Below, piece after piece: positions 8,744 to 16,118 of a DNA stretch of 64,000 nucleotides. The position numbers and the translations under genes were made by a program. The notes below the pieces were generated by a model. That model was not told the DNA's origin. It saw nothing but the letters and a program-made list of their open reading frames with translations, and made no database searches. The stretch comes from SG8-30 sp964406445. GTDB lineage: Bacteria > Pseudomonadota > Gammaproteobacteria > Steroidobacterales > Steroidobacteraceae. The DNA lies in contig CAYORU010000007.1 in assembly GCA_964406445.1 (NCBI GenBank), positions 70,286-134,285 of the forward strand, read 5' to 3'. Numbering within the stretch: position 1 is the first letter of the stretch; the number at the start of each line of letters is the position of its first letter.

Positions 8744-9886
8744 TCAGAACCAGCCCGAGAAGAACAGCTGCACGACGTTCGCGTCGAACTCGTACAGCGG
8801 CTCGGTGCCGGGCGCGAGGCCCGACACGCGCAGGTCGCGGAAGTCGTCGTACTCGAACAGGATGTGGTCGAAGCGGAAGTTGACCGTCGTCTTCTGCAGG
8901 AAATCGACTCCCGGCAGCCTGATCTCGTAGCTCGCGCCGAAGCCCAGCGTGTGGCTGGTCATCGTCGAGAGCTCCTTGTCGCGGGCGAGGAAGTTCTGGA
9001 AGTCCTGGCGCGGGAACAGGTCGGCGTAGAAGTCGGCGGCGTCCTGGGTGTAGAAACGGTAGTGCGCGTCGAACATCCAGCGCGGTCCCCAGGGCTGGGT
9101 GTACTTGAGTTCGACGGTGTGGCCGAGGACGCCCCAGCTGTCCGAGTACCAGCGGTACTCGAGCTGCGCGGCCGCCCGCCAGGGCAGGAAGTGCCGGCCG
9201 CGCACCGCGACCGCGTTGCCCGTGCGGGTCCGCGGGTAGACCTCCGCCTGATAGGCGTAGCCGGAGGCCGCGCCGGAATCGAGGTAGCGGACCGTCCGGT
9301 AAGGGTTGTTGAGGAAGCCCTCCTCGGTGACGGTCTCCCACGACAGCCCGAGGATCAGCGACTTGGTCGCGACCTGCGTCAGGTCCACGCCGTAGACGCG
9401 CCGGTCGAGGCGTTCGCTGAAGGCCTCGTCGCCGCGCCGCCCGACATTGTCCCAGCCGCGCGCGAAGGACAGCTGCAGCGAAGTCAGGTCGCCGAACATG
9501 TCCTGGGAGATCGAGACGCTGGCCGAGTTGGCCTCGTAGTCGTTCTCCTTGCTGTTGGTGAAGCCGACCGAGTAGGTCGACTTGCCGCGCAGGTACTCGC
9601 CGCCGAGGCTGTACTCCTTGCGCTCCTCAGTGTACGGGCTCGCGGTCGTGACCACGTCGATGGACGCGCTCGAAACCATGTCCACGTAGTAGTTGGCGCT
9701 GACCGCGTACTTCTCCTGGAACTTCTTGCGGACCAGCACCGACGGGCCGTCGATCTTCACGCCGCCGCCGTCGTAGAGGTGGTACATCACGTCGGCCCGG
9801 TCGTCGTCCAGCACGCCGGCCTGCGCGGGCGTGCCGAGCCACGCGAGGCCGGCGCACAGGAGGCCGCGGGAGAGCCGGCGTGCCAT
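8744..9886 (-). CDS. DUF3570 outer-membrane beta-barrel protein
   Basis: The 380-residue protein has a signal peptide (LSRGLLCAGLAWLGTPAQA), then the DUF3570 N-terminus DRADVMYHLYDGGGVKIDGPS. It continues as amphipathic strands to the C-terminal VVQLFFSGWF, whose last Phe fits outer-membrane insertion. Function is unknown. It is the last gene of the operon starting at 12016 and is separated from the DUF4266 gene by two bases. The start is the ATG at 9886; longer translation overlaps DUF4266. The strong linkage to ApbE and TlpA suggests a role in envelope redox chemistry or export of a small product, but this is inference. Confidence 0.85.
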   Translation of the reverse strand: MARRLSRGLLCAGLAWLGTPAQAGVLDDDRADVMYHLYDGGGVKIDGPSVLVRKKFQEKYAVSANYYVDMVSSASIDVVTTASPYTEERKEYSLGGEYLRGKSTYSVGFTNSKENDYEANSASVSISQDMFGDLTSLQLSFARGWDNVGRRGDEAFSERLDRRVYGVDLTQVATKSLILGLSWETVTEEGFLNNPYRTVRYLDSGAASGYAYQAEVYPRTRTGNAVAVRGRHFLPWRAAAQLEYRWYSDSWGVLGHTVELKYTQPWGPRWMFDAHYRFYTQDAADFYADLFPRQDFQNFLARDKELSTMTSHTLGFGASYEIRLPGVDFLQKTTVNFRFDHILFEYDDFRDLRVSGLAPGTEPLYEFDANVVQLFFSGWF

Positions 9887-9888
9887 CG

Positions 9889-10122
9889 TCAGTTGCAGCC
9901 GCAGCCGCCGCCCGCGCCGCCCATCGCGCCGCGCGAGCCCTCGCGGGACTCGTAGACGTGCTTCACGTAGGAGGCGGACACCGGGTCGCGGTCCCAGCTC
10001 ATGACGGGATCGGCGAGCCGCTCGCGCTCGTAGGGCTTGACCCATGGCTCGATGGGCCCGCAGCCGGCCGCGCCGGCCGTGGCCGCGAGCAGGATGGCGA
10101 TGCGCAGCTTGTTCATGTTCAT
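9889..10122 (-). CDS. DUF4266 small lipoprotein ending in a Cys-Gly-Cys motif
   Basis: The 77-residue protein starts MNMNKLRIAILLAATAGAAG followed by lipobox Cys21. Then come the DUF4266 core (PWVKPYERERLADPVM, YVKHVYESREGSRG) and a glycine-rich tail ending Gly-Gly-Gly-Cys-Gly-Cys-Asn. The tail offers two closely spaced cysteines that could bind metal or form a redox disulfide with the neighbouring TlpA protein. Nothing more is known of the family's activity. Its ATG lies inside the last codons of the TlpA gene (4-base overlap), so translation is coupled. Confidence 0.85.
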   Translation of the reverse strand: MNMNKLRIAILLAATAGAAGCGPIEPWVKPYERERLADPVMSWDRDPVSASYVKHVYESREGSRGAMGGAGGGCGCN

Positions 10123-10634
10123 TCCCTCAGCAGCCGACGCAGCTGGTTCAGGTACTCGTTCTCGTCGCCCGGCTTGTAGGCGCGATGCAGCCAGCGCACG
10201 TTGCCCTTGCGATCGACGAGCAGGGTGGTCGGCATGGCGGACACGCCGTACTGCCCGCTCACCGAGTTCTCGCGGTCGAAGGCGATCGGGAAGGCCACCG
10301 GCGTCGAGGCGAGGAAACGCTCGGCATCGCTGGTCTCGCTCTCGACGTTGACGCCGAGCAGCGTGAAGCCCATCGGCTGGTACTTGCGGTACATCTCGTC
10401 GAGGATCGGGAACTCCTGCCGGCAGGGACCGCACCAGCTCGCCCAGAAGTTGATCATGACCACCTTGCCGCGCAGCCCGGCGAGGCTGACCGTGCCGCCG
10501 CTTCGCAGCGGCAGCTCGAAACCGGGCGCGGGCACGGGGGCCGCGGCGCTCGCGGCGGCGGCGCCGCGCGGCAGGCCGGCGGCGGCGGCCGCGGCCAGCG
10601 CGGCGGCGAGGAATTCACGGCGTTGATTCGGCAT
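10119..10634 (-). CDS. TlpA-type thiol-disulfide oxidoreductase, exported
   Basis: The 171-residue protein has an N-terminal NQRREFLAAALAAAAAAG stretch that resembles a Tat signal (twin Arg then hydrophobic). A thioredoxin fold follows with FWASWCGPCRQEFP as the active-site CxxC and MPTTLLVDRKGNVR as the cis-Pro loop. It is a periplasmic TlpA/ResA-like protein. Placed between two barrels and a lipoprotein with a Cys-Gly-Cys tail, it may reduce or oxidise the DUF4266 cysteines (inference). Confidence 0.9.
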   Translation of the reverse strand: MPNQRREFLAAALAAAAAAGLPRGAAAASAAAPVPAPGFELPLRSGGTVSLAGLRGKVVMINFWASWCGPCRQEFPILDEMYRKYQPMGFTLLGVNVESETSDAERFLASTPVAFPIAFDRENSVSGQYGVSAMPTTLLVDRKGNVRWLHRAYKPGDENEYLNQLRRLLRE

Positions 10635-10652
10635 CTCGGGTCCTCTCCATGG

Positions 10653-11318
10653 TCAGAAGAACGCCGTCAGCGATACCGCCGCCTCGAAGTTGTGGGTCTC
10701 CTTGTTCGTGCCCACCACGTCGACCTCGAGGATGTGGTCCCTGACGTCGAGGTGCAGCGCCAGCCAGTCGAGCACCAGCACCCGCGCGCCCGCGCCGAGC
10801 GTGACCGTGAAGCGGTCGTCGCCGGCGAAGGTGGTGCTGCCCGCGCCCGCGGTCAGGTAGACCGCGCTGTTGTAGGCGCGAGAACCGCCCAGGAACACCT
10901 CTCCAGGAAGCACATTCCAGCCGAACCCGAGGCTCCAGTACTTGAACTCCCTCTCACTATCGGTCAGCAGCGGAGCAGAGCCGGACAGGCGCTCGTAGCT
11001 CGAGATGCCGGCGTCGGCCTGCCCGAAGATGGCCTCGGCGAAGAAATCCTCGCTGATGTGATAGGCGAGGCGGCCGCCGAAGACCTTGTTGACCTCGAAG
11101 TCCTCGACCGAGAGCGAGCCGATATACGCGCCCACCTCCCAGTTCTCGGTGTCGATCCTGGCCGGCTTGACCGGGCGGCGCTCGACCTGCGGCGAGATCA
11201 CCTCGGGCACGGCCTCGTCCTCCGCCTCGGGCTCGGGCGTTTCGGAGCCGCGAAGGCCGGCGCAGCCGGCGAGCGTGAGCGCGGCGCTCAGAAGAAGAAT
11301 GCGAATCCAAGCTTCCAT
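10653..11318 (-). CDS. Outer-membrane beta-barrel protein with lipoprotein-type signal
   Basis: From ATG 11318 the protein has 221 residues. MEAWIRILLLSAALTLAGC has a lipobox ending at Cys19, followed by an acidic/Pro-rich linker (ETPEPEAEDEAVPEV). An eight-strand-like barrel comes next (VGAYIGSLSVEDFEVNKVFG, VYLTAGAGSTTFAG, FTVTLGAGARVLVLDWLALH), ending in SLTAFF. The family is the 'outer membrane beta-barrel domain' group typically found with the DUF3570/DUF4266/ApbE locus. It overlaps the upstream SH3-barrel gene by 31 bases and lies 18 bases before the TlpA gene. The role is unknown; it may be a membrane anchor for the complex. Confidence 0.75.
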   Translation of the reverse strand: MEAWIRILLLSAALTLAGCAGLRGSETPEPEAEDEAVPEVISPQVERRPVKPARIDTENWEVGAYIGSLSVEDFEVNKVFGGRLAYHISEDFFAEAIFGQADAGISSYERLSGSAPLLTDSEREFKYWSLGFGWNVLPGEVFLGGSRAYNSAVYLTAGAGSTTFAGDDRFTVTLGAGARVLVLDWLALHLDVRDHILEVDVVGTNKETHNFEAAVSLTAFF

Positions 11319-12016
11319 TCGTCGGCTTCCTCGTTGTCGTCGCGGTCGGTGAACACCACGTACTTGTTGAACTCCGCCCGCAGGATGAACCGTCGCGACA
11401 GGTAGGCCTTGACGCCGAGGCCGGCGTAGGCGACCTGGTCGGTGCGGTCCTCGGTCTGCACCAGCGAGGCCTTCGGCTGGATGTCGATCACGCCGGTGCC
11501 GAGGCCCGCGAAGGGCTGCACCCGCCAGTCCGGCCGGAACACGTGCGTGAGCCCGAGCGTGGCCATCTGCCCATCGGAGAAGCTGCCCAGGATCTTCGAG
11601 ACGCGCAGCTCCGCGGACAGCTGGGGGTTGAAGGCCCAGGCGCCGTAGGCGGTGATCACGTTGGCGCCCTCGAAGTCGCCGGCGAGCACGCCGATCTCGC
11701 GCCGGTGCAGGCCGAAATCCTCGCGCCCCGGGTCGTCGATGGCGAGCCGCGCGCCGGAATCGGTCAGCGTCGCGGCCATCTGCGAGCGGTGCACCCAGCC
11801 GCTGCGGCCGGCCGCGTCCACCACCTTGAACCAGTCGGTGCGGCGCTTCTCGACGGTGACGCGCTCGCCCCGCTTGACGACCTGGGTCACGGGGTAGCCG
11901 CGGCCCGGGCCGGTGCGCAGGTCGAGGAAGGGATCCGCGACGGTGACGGCGGTGCCCTCGGCGGCCGGGGCGAGCATCGGCATCAGCAGCAGGGCCGCAA
12001 CGAGAATCGACCTCAT
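11288..12016 (-). CDS. SH3-domain plus outer-membrane beta-barrel protein
   Basis: The 242-residue protein starts with a signal peptide (RSILVAALLLMPMLAPAAEG). Residues 24-85 form a bacterial SH3 domain (FLDLRTGPGRGYPVTQVVKRGERVTV, DWFKVVDAAGRSGWVHRSQM), which may hold peptidoglycan or protein. The rest is a barrel (ANVITAYGAWAFNPQLSAELR, VQPFAGLGTGVIDIQP) ending FAFFF. It is the first gene of the operon reading down to DUF3570. Its predicted promoter must lie between 12017 and 12061, or the operon is read through from the gene ending at 12062 on the same strand. Confidence 0.75.
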   Translation of the reverse strand: MRSILVAALLLMPMLAPAAEGTAVTVADPFLDLRTGPGRGYPVTQVVKRGERVTVEKRRTDWFKVVDAAGRSGWVHRSQMAATLTDSGARLAIDDPGREDFGLHRREIGVLAGDFEGANVITAYGAWAFNPQLSAELRVSKILGSFSDGQMATLGLTHVFRPDWRVQPFAGLGTGVIDIQPKASLVQTEDRTDQVAYAGLGVKAYLSRRFILRAEFNKYVVFTDRDDNEEADEWKLGFAFFF

Positions 12017-12061
12017 AGTCTCCCGCCATCGGGCCGGCCCCGCGCGGGGACGGTCCCTCGG

Positions 12062-14677
12062 TCAATTCTCCGGTGCCGCGAAGGGGTCGTTGTAATACTG
12101 TCCACCGATGTCGAGCCACTCGGCGATCAGCCGCAGTTCCGCCGGATCGAGGAAGCCCTCGTGGATGCCTCCCGCCTCGAACCTGCTGAAGAACCGGGCC
12201 GAGGCCCGCGCGCCCGCGCCGCTCATGGACGGCGCGACGGGCACCGGCACCAGCGTCGGCTGGCCGGTCAAGGGATCCGGCGGGCCGGGCACCAGGATGT
12301 CCTGCAGCGCCCCCATGTTAACTTCCTGGGCGTTGTCAGTGAACATAAGCTCGCGATAGGAGACCAGGTGATCGGCCTGGTCGGGCGAGGGCTCGCCGGT
12401 CAGGTCGAGCTGCCCGGCCGGCACCTGCGGCGCCCCGGCCATGTCGCGGGGACTGTGGCAGAGCAGGCAGCTGCGGTCATCCAGCACCGTCACGCCGTCG
12501 ACGTCGAGCACCTGCCGGACGCGGTCCCACAGGGGCTGCAGGTGGTCGGGGTAGTGGATCACGATCCGGCACAGCGACGTCCAGGCCTGCTGGCAGGCGA
12601 GGCTGGTCGGCGCGGGCGTGGCGAGCGCCGAGTAGCGATAGGCGAAGGGCGCGTCGGGTGAGCGGCCGGCCGTCGCGGCGTCCGTCCAGACGTCCTCGAA
12701 GACCACGTCGACCGAGGGCAGCAGCGTCGCGCAGTCGGTCTGGCAGCTGATGCGGCTGCGGGTCTGGGCCATCGTCTCGCCCTGGTCGGCGAACAGCGCC
12801 GGCACGGTGTTGGGGAAGGGCGAGCCCGTGGTCGGCGCGCCCGGGTTCACGCTCGCGGTCAGGCCGCGGCGGCCGTGCGAGACGCGGGGCTGGCCCGCCG
12901 GCTGCTGGCCCGCCGGCACGTGGCAGCCGTTGCAGGTGAGCGTCTCGCCGGCCCGCAGCTGCAGCCAGTTCAGGTGCCGGGGCGAGATGCGCCGGCCGTC
13001 CTCGTCGAGGATCGTGACGCCGAAGGGCACGCCGGCCGGCACCTTGACCATCACCGAGCCGTCGGGCTCGATCGGCGCGTAGCCGAGGATCTCGCGCATG
13101 CCCAGGCCGCCGGCGACGCCGAAGGCGGTGCCGCGGAAGTCGCGCACCTCGTCGTCGGGGATGCCCACCGCCTTCTCGATCCGCAGGAAGCGCGCCGGCC
13201 GCTGGCCGGCGGTCGCGACGGCCGGGTCGCGGATCGCGACGATGCCGCCGGGCGCGAGGTCGGCGCCGTCGACGTCGTAGACGCTCCGGATGTGCAGCAT
13301 GCCGACGTTCTCGGCCGCGAGCTCGGCGTCGAAGTCGACGCCCGCGACCGCGTCCAGGATCACCGGCGGCAGCGCGCGCGGCTGCATCGCGACGACGTCC
13401 GTGTACATCGTGCCCTCGACCGGCGGCAGCACCGGCCGCTGCGTACCGTCGCGCGGGTCCCACATGAACACGCCGTACAGCGGCGGCGCCGCGACGGCGG
13501 CGGGGTTGCCGACGTTGCCGCTGCTGCAGGGCTGGGTGCGCCCGTCGAGCAACACGCGGCAGAGCGTCCAGCTGGCCAGCACCCGGTCGGTGCCGTCCCA
13601 CAGCGGGAACATCGCCGCATAGCGCCCGCCGGGCGACAGGCCGGGCAGGGTGCGCACGTCGTTGCCGGTCACCTTCACCTGCGCCGGGCCGGTCATGCCG
13701 GCGTTGGCGAGGACCGGCTGGGCGATCTCCACGTAGCCGGACGTGTCGATCAGCACGCCGTCGCCGCCCTTCTCCGTGTCCGCGAAGGGGCGGATGAGCG
13801 CCAGCACGCGCCCGTCCGGGCGCGGCCGCGGCTGCATGAACTGGACCGTGGACCCGCCGCTGCCGGTCGCGTGGCTGTTCGCGCCGTAGAGGAGCTCGAG
13901 GCCGGCGCCGTCGGGGCGCACGGTGTACAGATGGATCGAGCTGCCGGAGGCGTTCTCCCAGCGCGAGAAGACGATCCGGCCGTCGTTCATCACCGCCGGG
14001 TCGAGGTCGTGGCTCTGGTTGACGGAGATCTGGCGGATGCCGGTGCCGTCGGCGCTCATCACGTGCAGCACGAAGGCCCACTCGCGGCGGTCCTCGTCGA
14101 GCGCCGGGAACTGCGGCTTGCCCTCGTCGATGAGCACGGCCTTCGACAGGCGCTGCCGCGTGGAGGAGAACACGATGCGCCCGTCGGGCAGGTAGTGCGG
14201 CGCGACGTCGTGGCCCTCCTCCGCGACGAGGTCGGAAGCGATCACCCGGCGCAGCGCGTCGGTCGTGCGGTCGTATTCCCAGATGTTCCAGGTCGGCTGC
14301 TCGCTCTCCTCGGCGCCCTCGATGAGCGGCGGGCGCATCGCGAATACGAGCCGGTTGCCGTCGAAGGAGACCTCCACGTCGCGCACATCCCACTCGCCGC
14401 CGGTGACTGCGCCGGTGACGTTGCGCTCGGTGGCCGAGGGCGAGGCGCGATCGCGGATCCAGAGGTCTGCGCCGGCCTGGAAGGTCCGCAGCTCGCGGAG
14501 GTCCGCGTCGGCCTCCGGCAGCGCGCGCTTCACGTAGGCGATCGGGAAGTCGAGCACCACCGGATCCGGCGACTGCCCGCCGCCGATGTCGAGGCTGCCG
14601 TTGCTGCTGCTCTCGCAGCCCGCGAGGGCGACGACGAGCACTGCGATCGCAGCTCTTGCCGGATTCGTGACGTGCAT
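12062..14677 (-). CDS. Hydrazine-synthase-alpha-like PD40 lipoprotein with two c-type haem sites
   Basis: From ATG 14677 the protein has 871 residues. A lipoprotein signal (AIAVLVVALAGC) precedes a beta-propeller with TolB/PD40 repeats (VEVSFDGNRLVFAMR, APHYLPDGRIVFSSTRQR, PAVMNDGRIVFSRWE). A middle domain resembling that of anammox hydrazine synthase subunit alpha follows, then haem motifs Cys582-Asn-Gly-Cys-His586 and Cys737-Leu-Leu-Cys-His741. Such homologues occur far outside anammox bacteria and have no assigned reaction. A tyrosine that I recall four residues after the catalytic haem His in anammox HzsA is not present here. It is divergent from the cytochrome operon at 14914 and likely sits in the outer membrane or periplasm. 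Upstream translation to 14860 lacks support. Confidence 0.7.
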   Translation of the reverse strand: MHVTNPARAAIAVLVVALAGCESSSNGSLDIGGGQSPDPVVLDFPIAYVKRALPEADADLRELRTFQAGADLWIRDRASPSATERNVTGAVTGGEWDVRDVEVSFDGNRLVFAMRPPLIEGAEESEQPTWNIWEYDRTTDALRRVIASDLVAEEGHDVAPHYLPDGRIVFSSTRQRLSKAVLIDEGKPQFPALDEDRREWAFVLHVMSADGTGIRQISVNQSHDLDPAVMNDGRIVFSRWENASGSSIHLYTVRPDGAGLELLYGANSHATGSGGSTVQFMQPRPRPDGRVLALIRPFADTEKGGDGVLIDTSGYVEIAQPVLANAGMTGPAQVKVTGNDVRTLPGLSPGGRYAAMFPLWDGTDRVLASWTLCRVLLDGRTQPCSSGNVGNPAAVAAPPLYGVFMWDPRDGTQRPVLPPVEGTMYTDVVAMQPRALPPVILDAVAGVDFDAELAAENVGMLHIRSVYDVDGADLAPGGIVAIRDPAVATAGQRPARFLRIEKAVGIPDDEVRDFRGTAFGVAGGLGMREILGYAPIEPDGSVMVKVPAGVPFGVTILDEDGRRISPRHLNWLQLRAGETLTCNGCHVPAGQQPAGQPRVSHGRRGLTASVNPGAPTTGSPFPNTVPALFADQGETMAQTRSRISCQTDCATLLPSVDVVFEDVWTDAATAGRSPDAPFAYRYSALATPAPTSLACQQAWTSLCRIVIHYPDHLQPLWDRVRQVLDVDGVTVLDDRSCLLCHSPRDMAGAPQVPAGQLDLTGEPSPDQADHLVSYRELMFTDNAQEVNMGALQDILVPGPPDPLTGQPTLVPVPVAPSMSGAGARASARFFSRFEAGGIHEGFLDPAELRLIAEWLDIGGQYYNDPFAAPEN

Positions 14678-14913
14678 CTCGTTCGACTCCCTATGCCTTG
14701 CGCCGGGGCGCGTCGCGCGGACCGCGTGTGCGAAGCAGCTCACACTTCTGGCCGCGTTGTCTGCGATGCGCGCCGCCGCGCTCCCTCGATTCGAACGCCA
14801 AACTGCGCCCGCAGCGTAGCGTGAACGCGCTTCGCGTGGAATGTCGCCGTTCGGAGACATTAACTCACGCGATTCGCCTGCCTATAGTGGGGCCCGTCAG
14901 CAGGAGGCCGCGC
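14678..14913. other. Divergent intergenic region between the HzsA-like gene and the cytochrome operon
   Basis: These 236 bases separate two oppositely directed exported-protein genes and must hold both promoters. A TATAGT at 14883-14888 could be a -10 element for the rightward operon, with a weak TTAACT at 14861-14866 at a 16-base spacing. No Pho box, Fnr-type box or other clear operator was recognised. AGGAGG at 14902-14907 is the ribosome-binding site of the GTG start at 14914. Confidence 0.35.
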
Positions 14914-16107
14914 GTGAACGGAGCACAGAAAATGGAACGCGAGCGACTTTGGAAGCAGGGAAAGGCCGCCGGCATCGCAGCGCTCGCGCTCGCCGCGGCC
15001 GTCGCAACCGCGGCGCAGGCGGGGCCGCGCGAGCAGGCCAAGCGCATGCACGACCGCATCGCCGGCGTGCCGCCCGCAGCGGCGACGCTCGACGCGATGG
15101 CCGCCGACATAGGCGCCGGCCGCGCCGAGGATGCCGCGTTGCTCGCGATGGAGCATCCGGCCTTCTACTCGGTCACGCTCAAGAACCTCGCGATGCCGTG
15201 GACCAACCGCGACCGCACGGTGTTCGCGCCGCTCAACGACTACGTGGCGACCTTCGTCGGCATGGTGCGCGACGACGTGCCGATGAACGAGCTGCTGTCG
15301 GCCGACATCCTCTACGTCGGCGCGGGCGTCGGCGGCGTCCCCGCCGCGAGCGCATCGAGCAATGCCCACTACGAGGAGCTCGAGCGCGCCCAGGCCGACC
15401 TCAAGGCGGTCCTGCAGCGGCGCACGCAGTCGGGCACCTACGGCTTCCCGGTCGAGGCGGCGGCGGGCGTGATGACCACCCGCGCGGCCGCCGAGGCCTT
15501 CTTCATCGCCGGGACCAACCGCGCGATGTTCCGCTTCACCCTGCTCAACCACCTGTGCCACGACCTCGAGGAGCTGCAGGACGGCTCGCGCCAGGCCGAC
15601 CGCATCCGCCAGGACGTCAGCCGCAGCCCCGGCGGCGACAGCCGGCTGTTCCTGAACAACTGCGTCACCTGCCACTCGGGCATGGACCCGATGGCGCAGG
15701 CCTTCGCCTATCACGACTGGGACCAGGCCCAGGGCCGCATGGTCTATACGCCCGGGCAGGTGCGGCCGAAGTACTCGATCAACGCCGACACCTTCCGGCC
15801 CGGCTACGTCACGCGCAGCGACCGCTGGGACAACTACTGGCGCGCGGGCCAGAACGCGCTGCTCGGCTGGAGCCCCGCGCTTCCCGGAGGCGGCGCGGGC
15901 GCCGCCTCCCTCGGCGCGGAGCTCGGCAACAGCGAGGCCTTCGCGAGCTGCCAGGTCGAGAAGGTGTTCCGCACCGTGTGCCTGCGTTCGCCGAACGACG
16001 CCGCGGATCGCGCTCAGGTCGCCTCGATGGTGTCGTCCTTCAGGTCCGGCGGATACCGGCTGAAGCGCGTCTTCGCCGAGTCCGCGGCCTATTGCATGGG
16101 CGAGTGA
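14914..16107 (+). CDS. Exported single-haem c-type cytochrome-like protein of unknown function
   Basis: The GTG at 14914 follows AGGAGG by six bases and gives 397 residues; an in-frame ATG at 14932 is the alternative. After a signal peptide (IAALALAAAVATAAQAG) the body is largely helical. It carries one haem motif, Cys250-Val-Thr-Cys-His254, in the context CVTCHSGMDPMAQAFAYHDWD. That context resembles the cytochrome-like 'C-x-x-C-H...-DP' signature of the DUF1588/DUF1592 group often paired with DUF1501 proteins. It is the first gene of an operon with the LamG lipoprotein (11-base gap) and the DUF1501-like protein. Enzymatic role unknown. Confidence 0.65.
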   Translation: MNGAQKMERERLWKQGKAAGIAALALAAAVATAAQAGPREQAKRMHDRIAGVPPAAATLDAMAADIGAGRAEDAALLAMEHPAFYSVTLKNLAMPWTNRDRTVFAPLNDYVATFVGMVRDDVPMNELLSADILYVGAGVGGVPAASASSNAHYEELERAQADLKAVLQRRTQSGTYGFPVEAAAGVMTTRAAAEAFFIAGTNRAMFRFTLLNHLCHDLEELQDGSRQADRIRQDVSRSPGGDSRLFLNNCVTCHSGMDPMAQAFAYHDWDQAQGRMVYTPGQVRPKYSINADTFRPGYVTRSDRWDNYWRAGQNALLGWSPALPGGGAGAASLGAELGNSEAFASCQVEKVFRTVCLRSPNDAADRAQVASMVSSFRSGGYRLKRVFAESAAYCMGE

Positions 16108-16118
16108 GGAGAACGGCC

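Noticed and set aside
12062..14677. Evidence of an anammox organism from a hydrazine-synthase-like gene
   Set aside because: No beta/gamma hydrazine synthase, hydrazine dehydrogenase or ladderane genes are nearby. HzsA-like proteins are widespread, and the rest of the window is proteobacterial.
14841..16118. Frame continuous with the LamG lipoprotein, giving a 1250-residue protein
   Set aside because: The first part is out of frame with the haem protein CVTCH gene and is Arg/Gly-rich. A proper ATG with lipoprotein signal lies at 16119.
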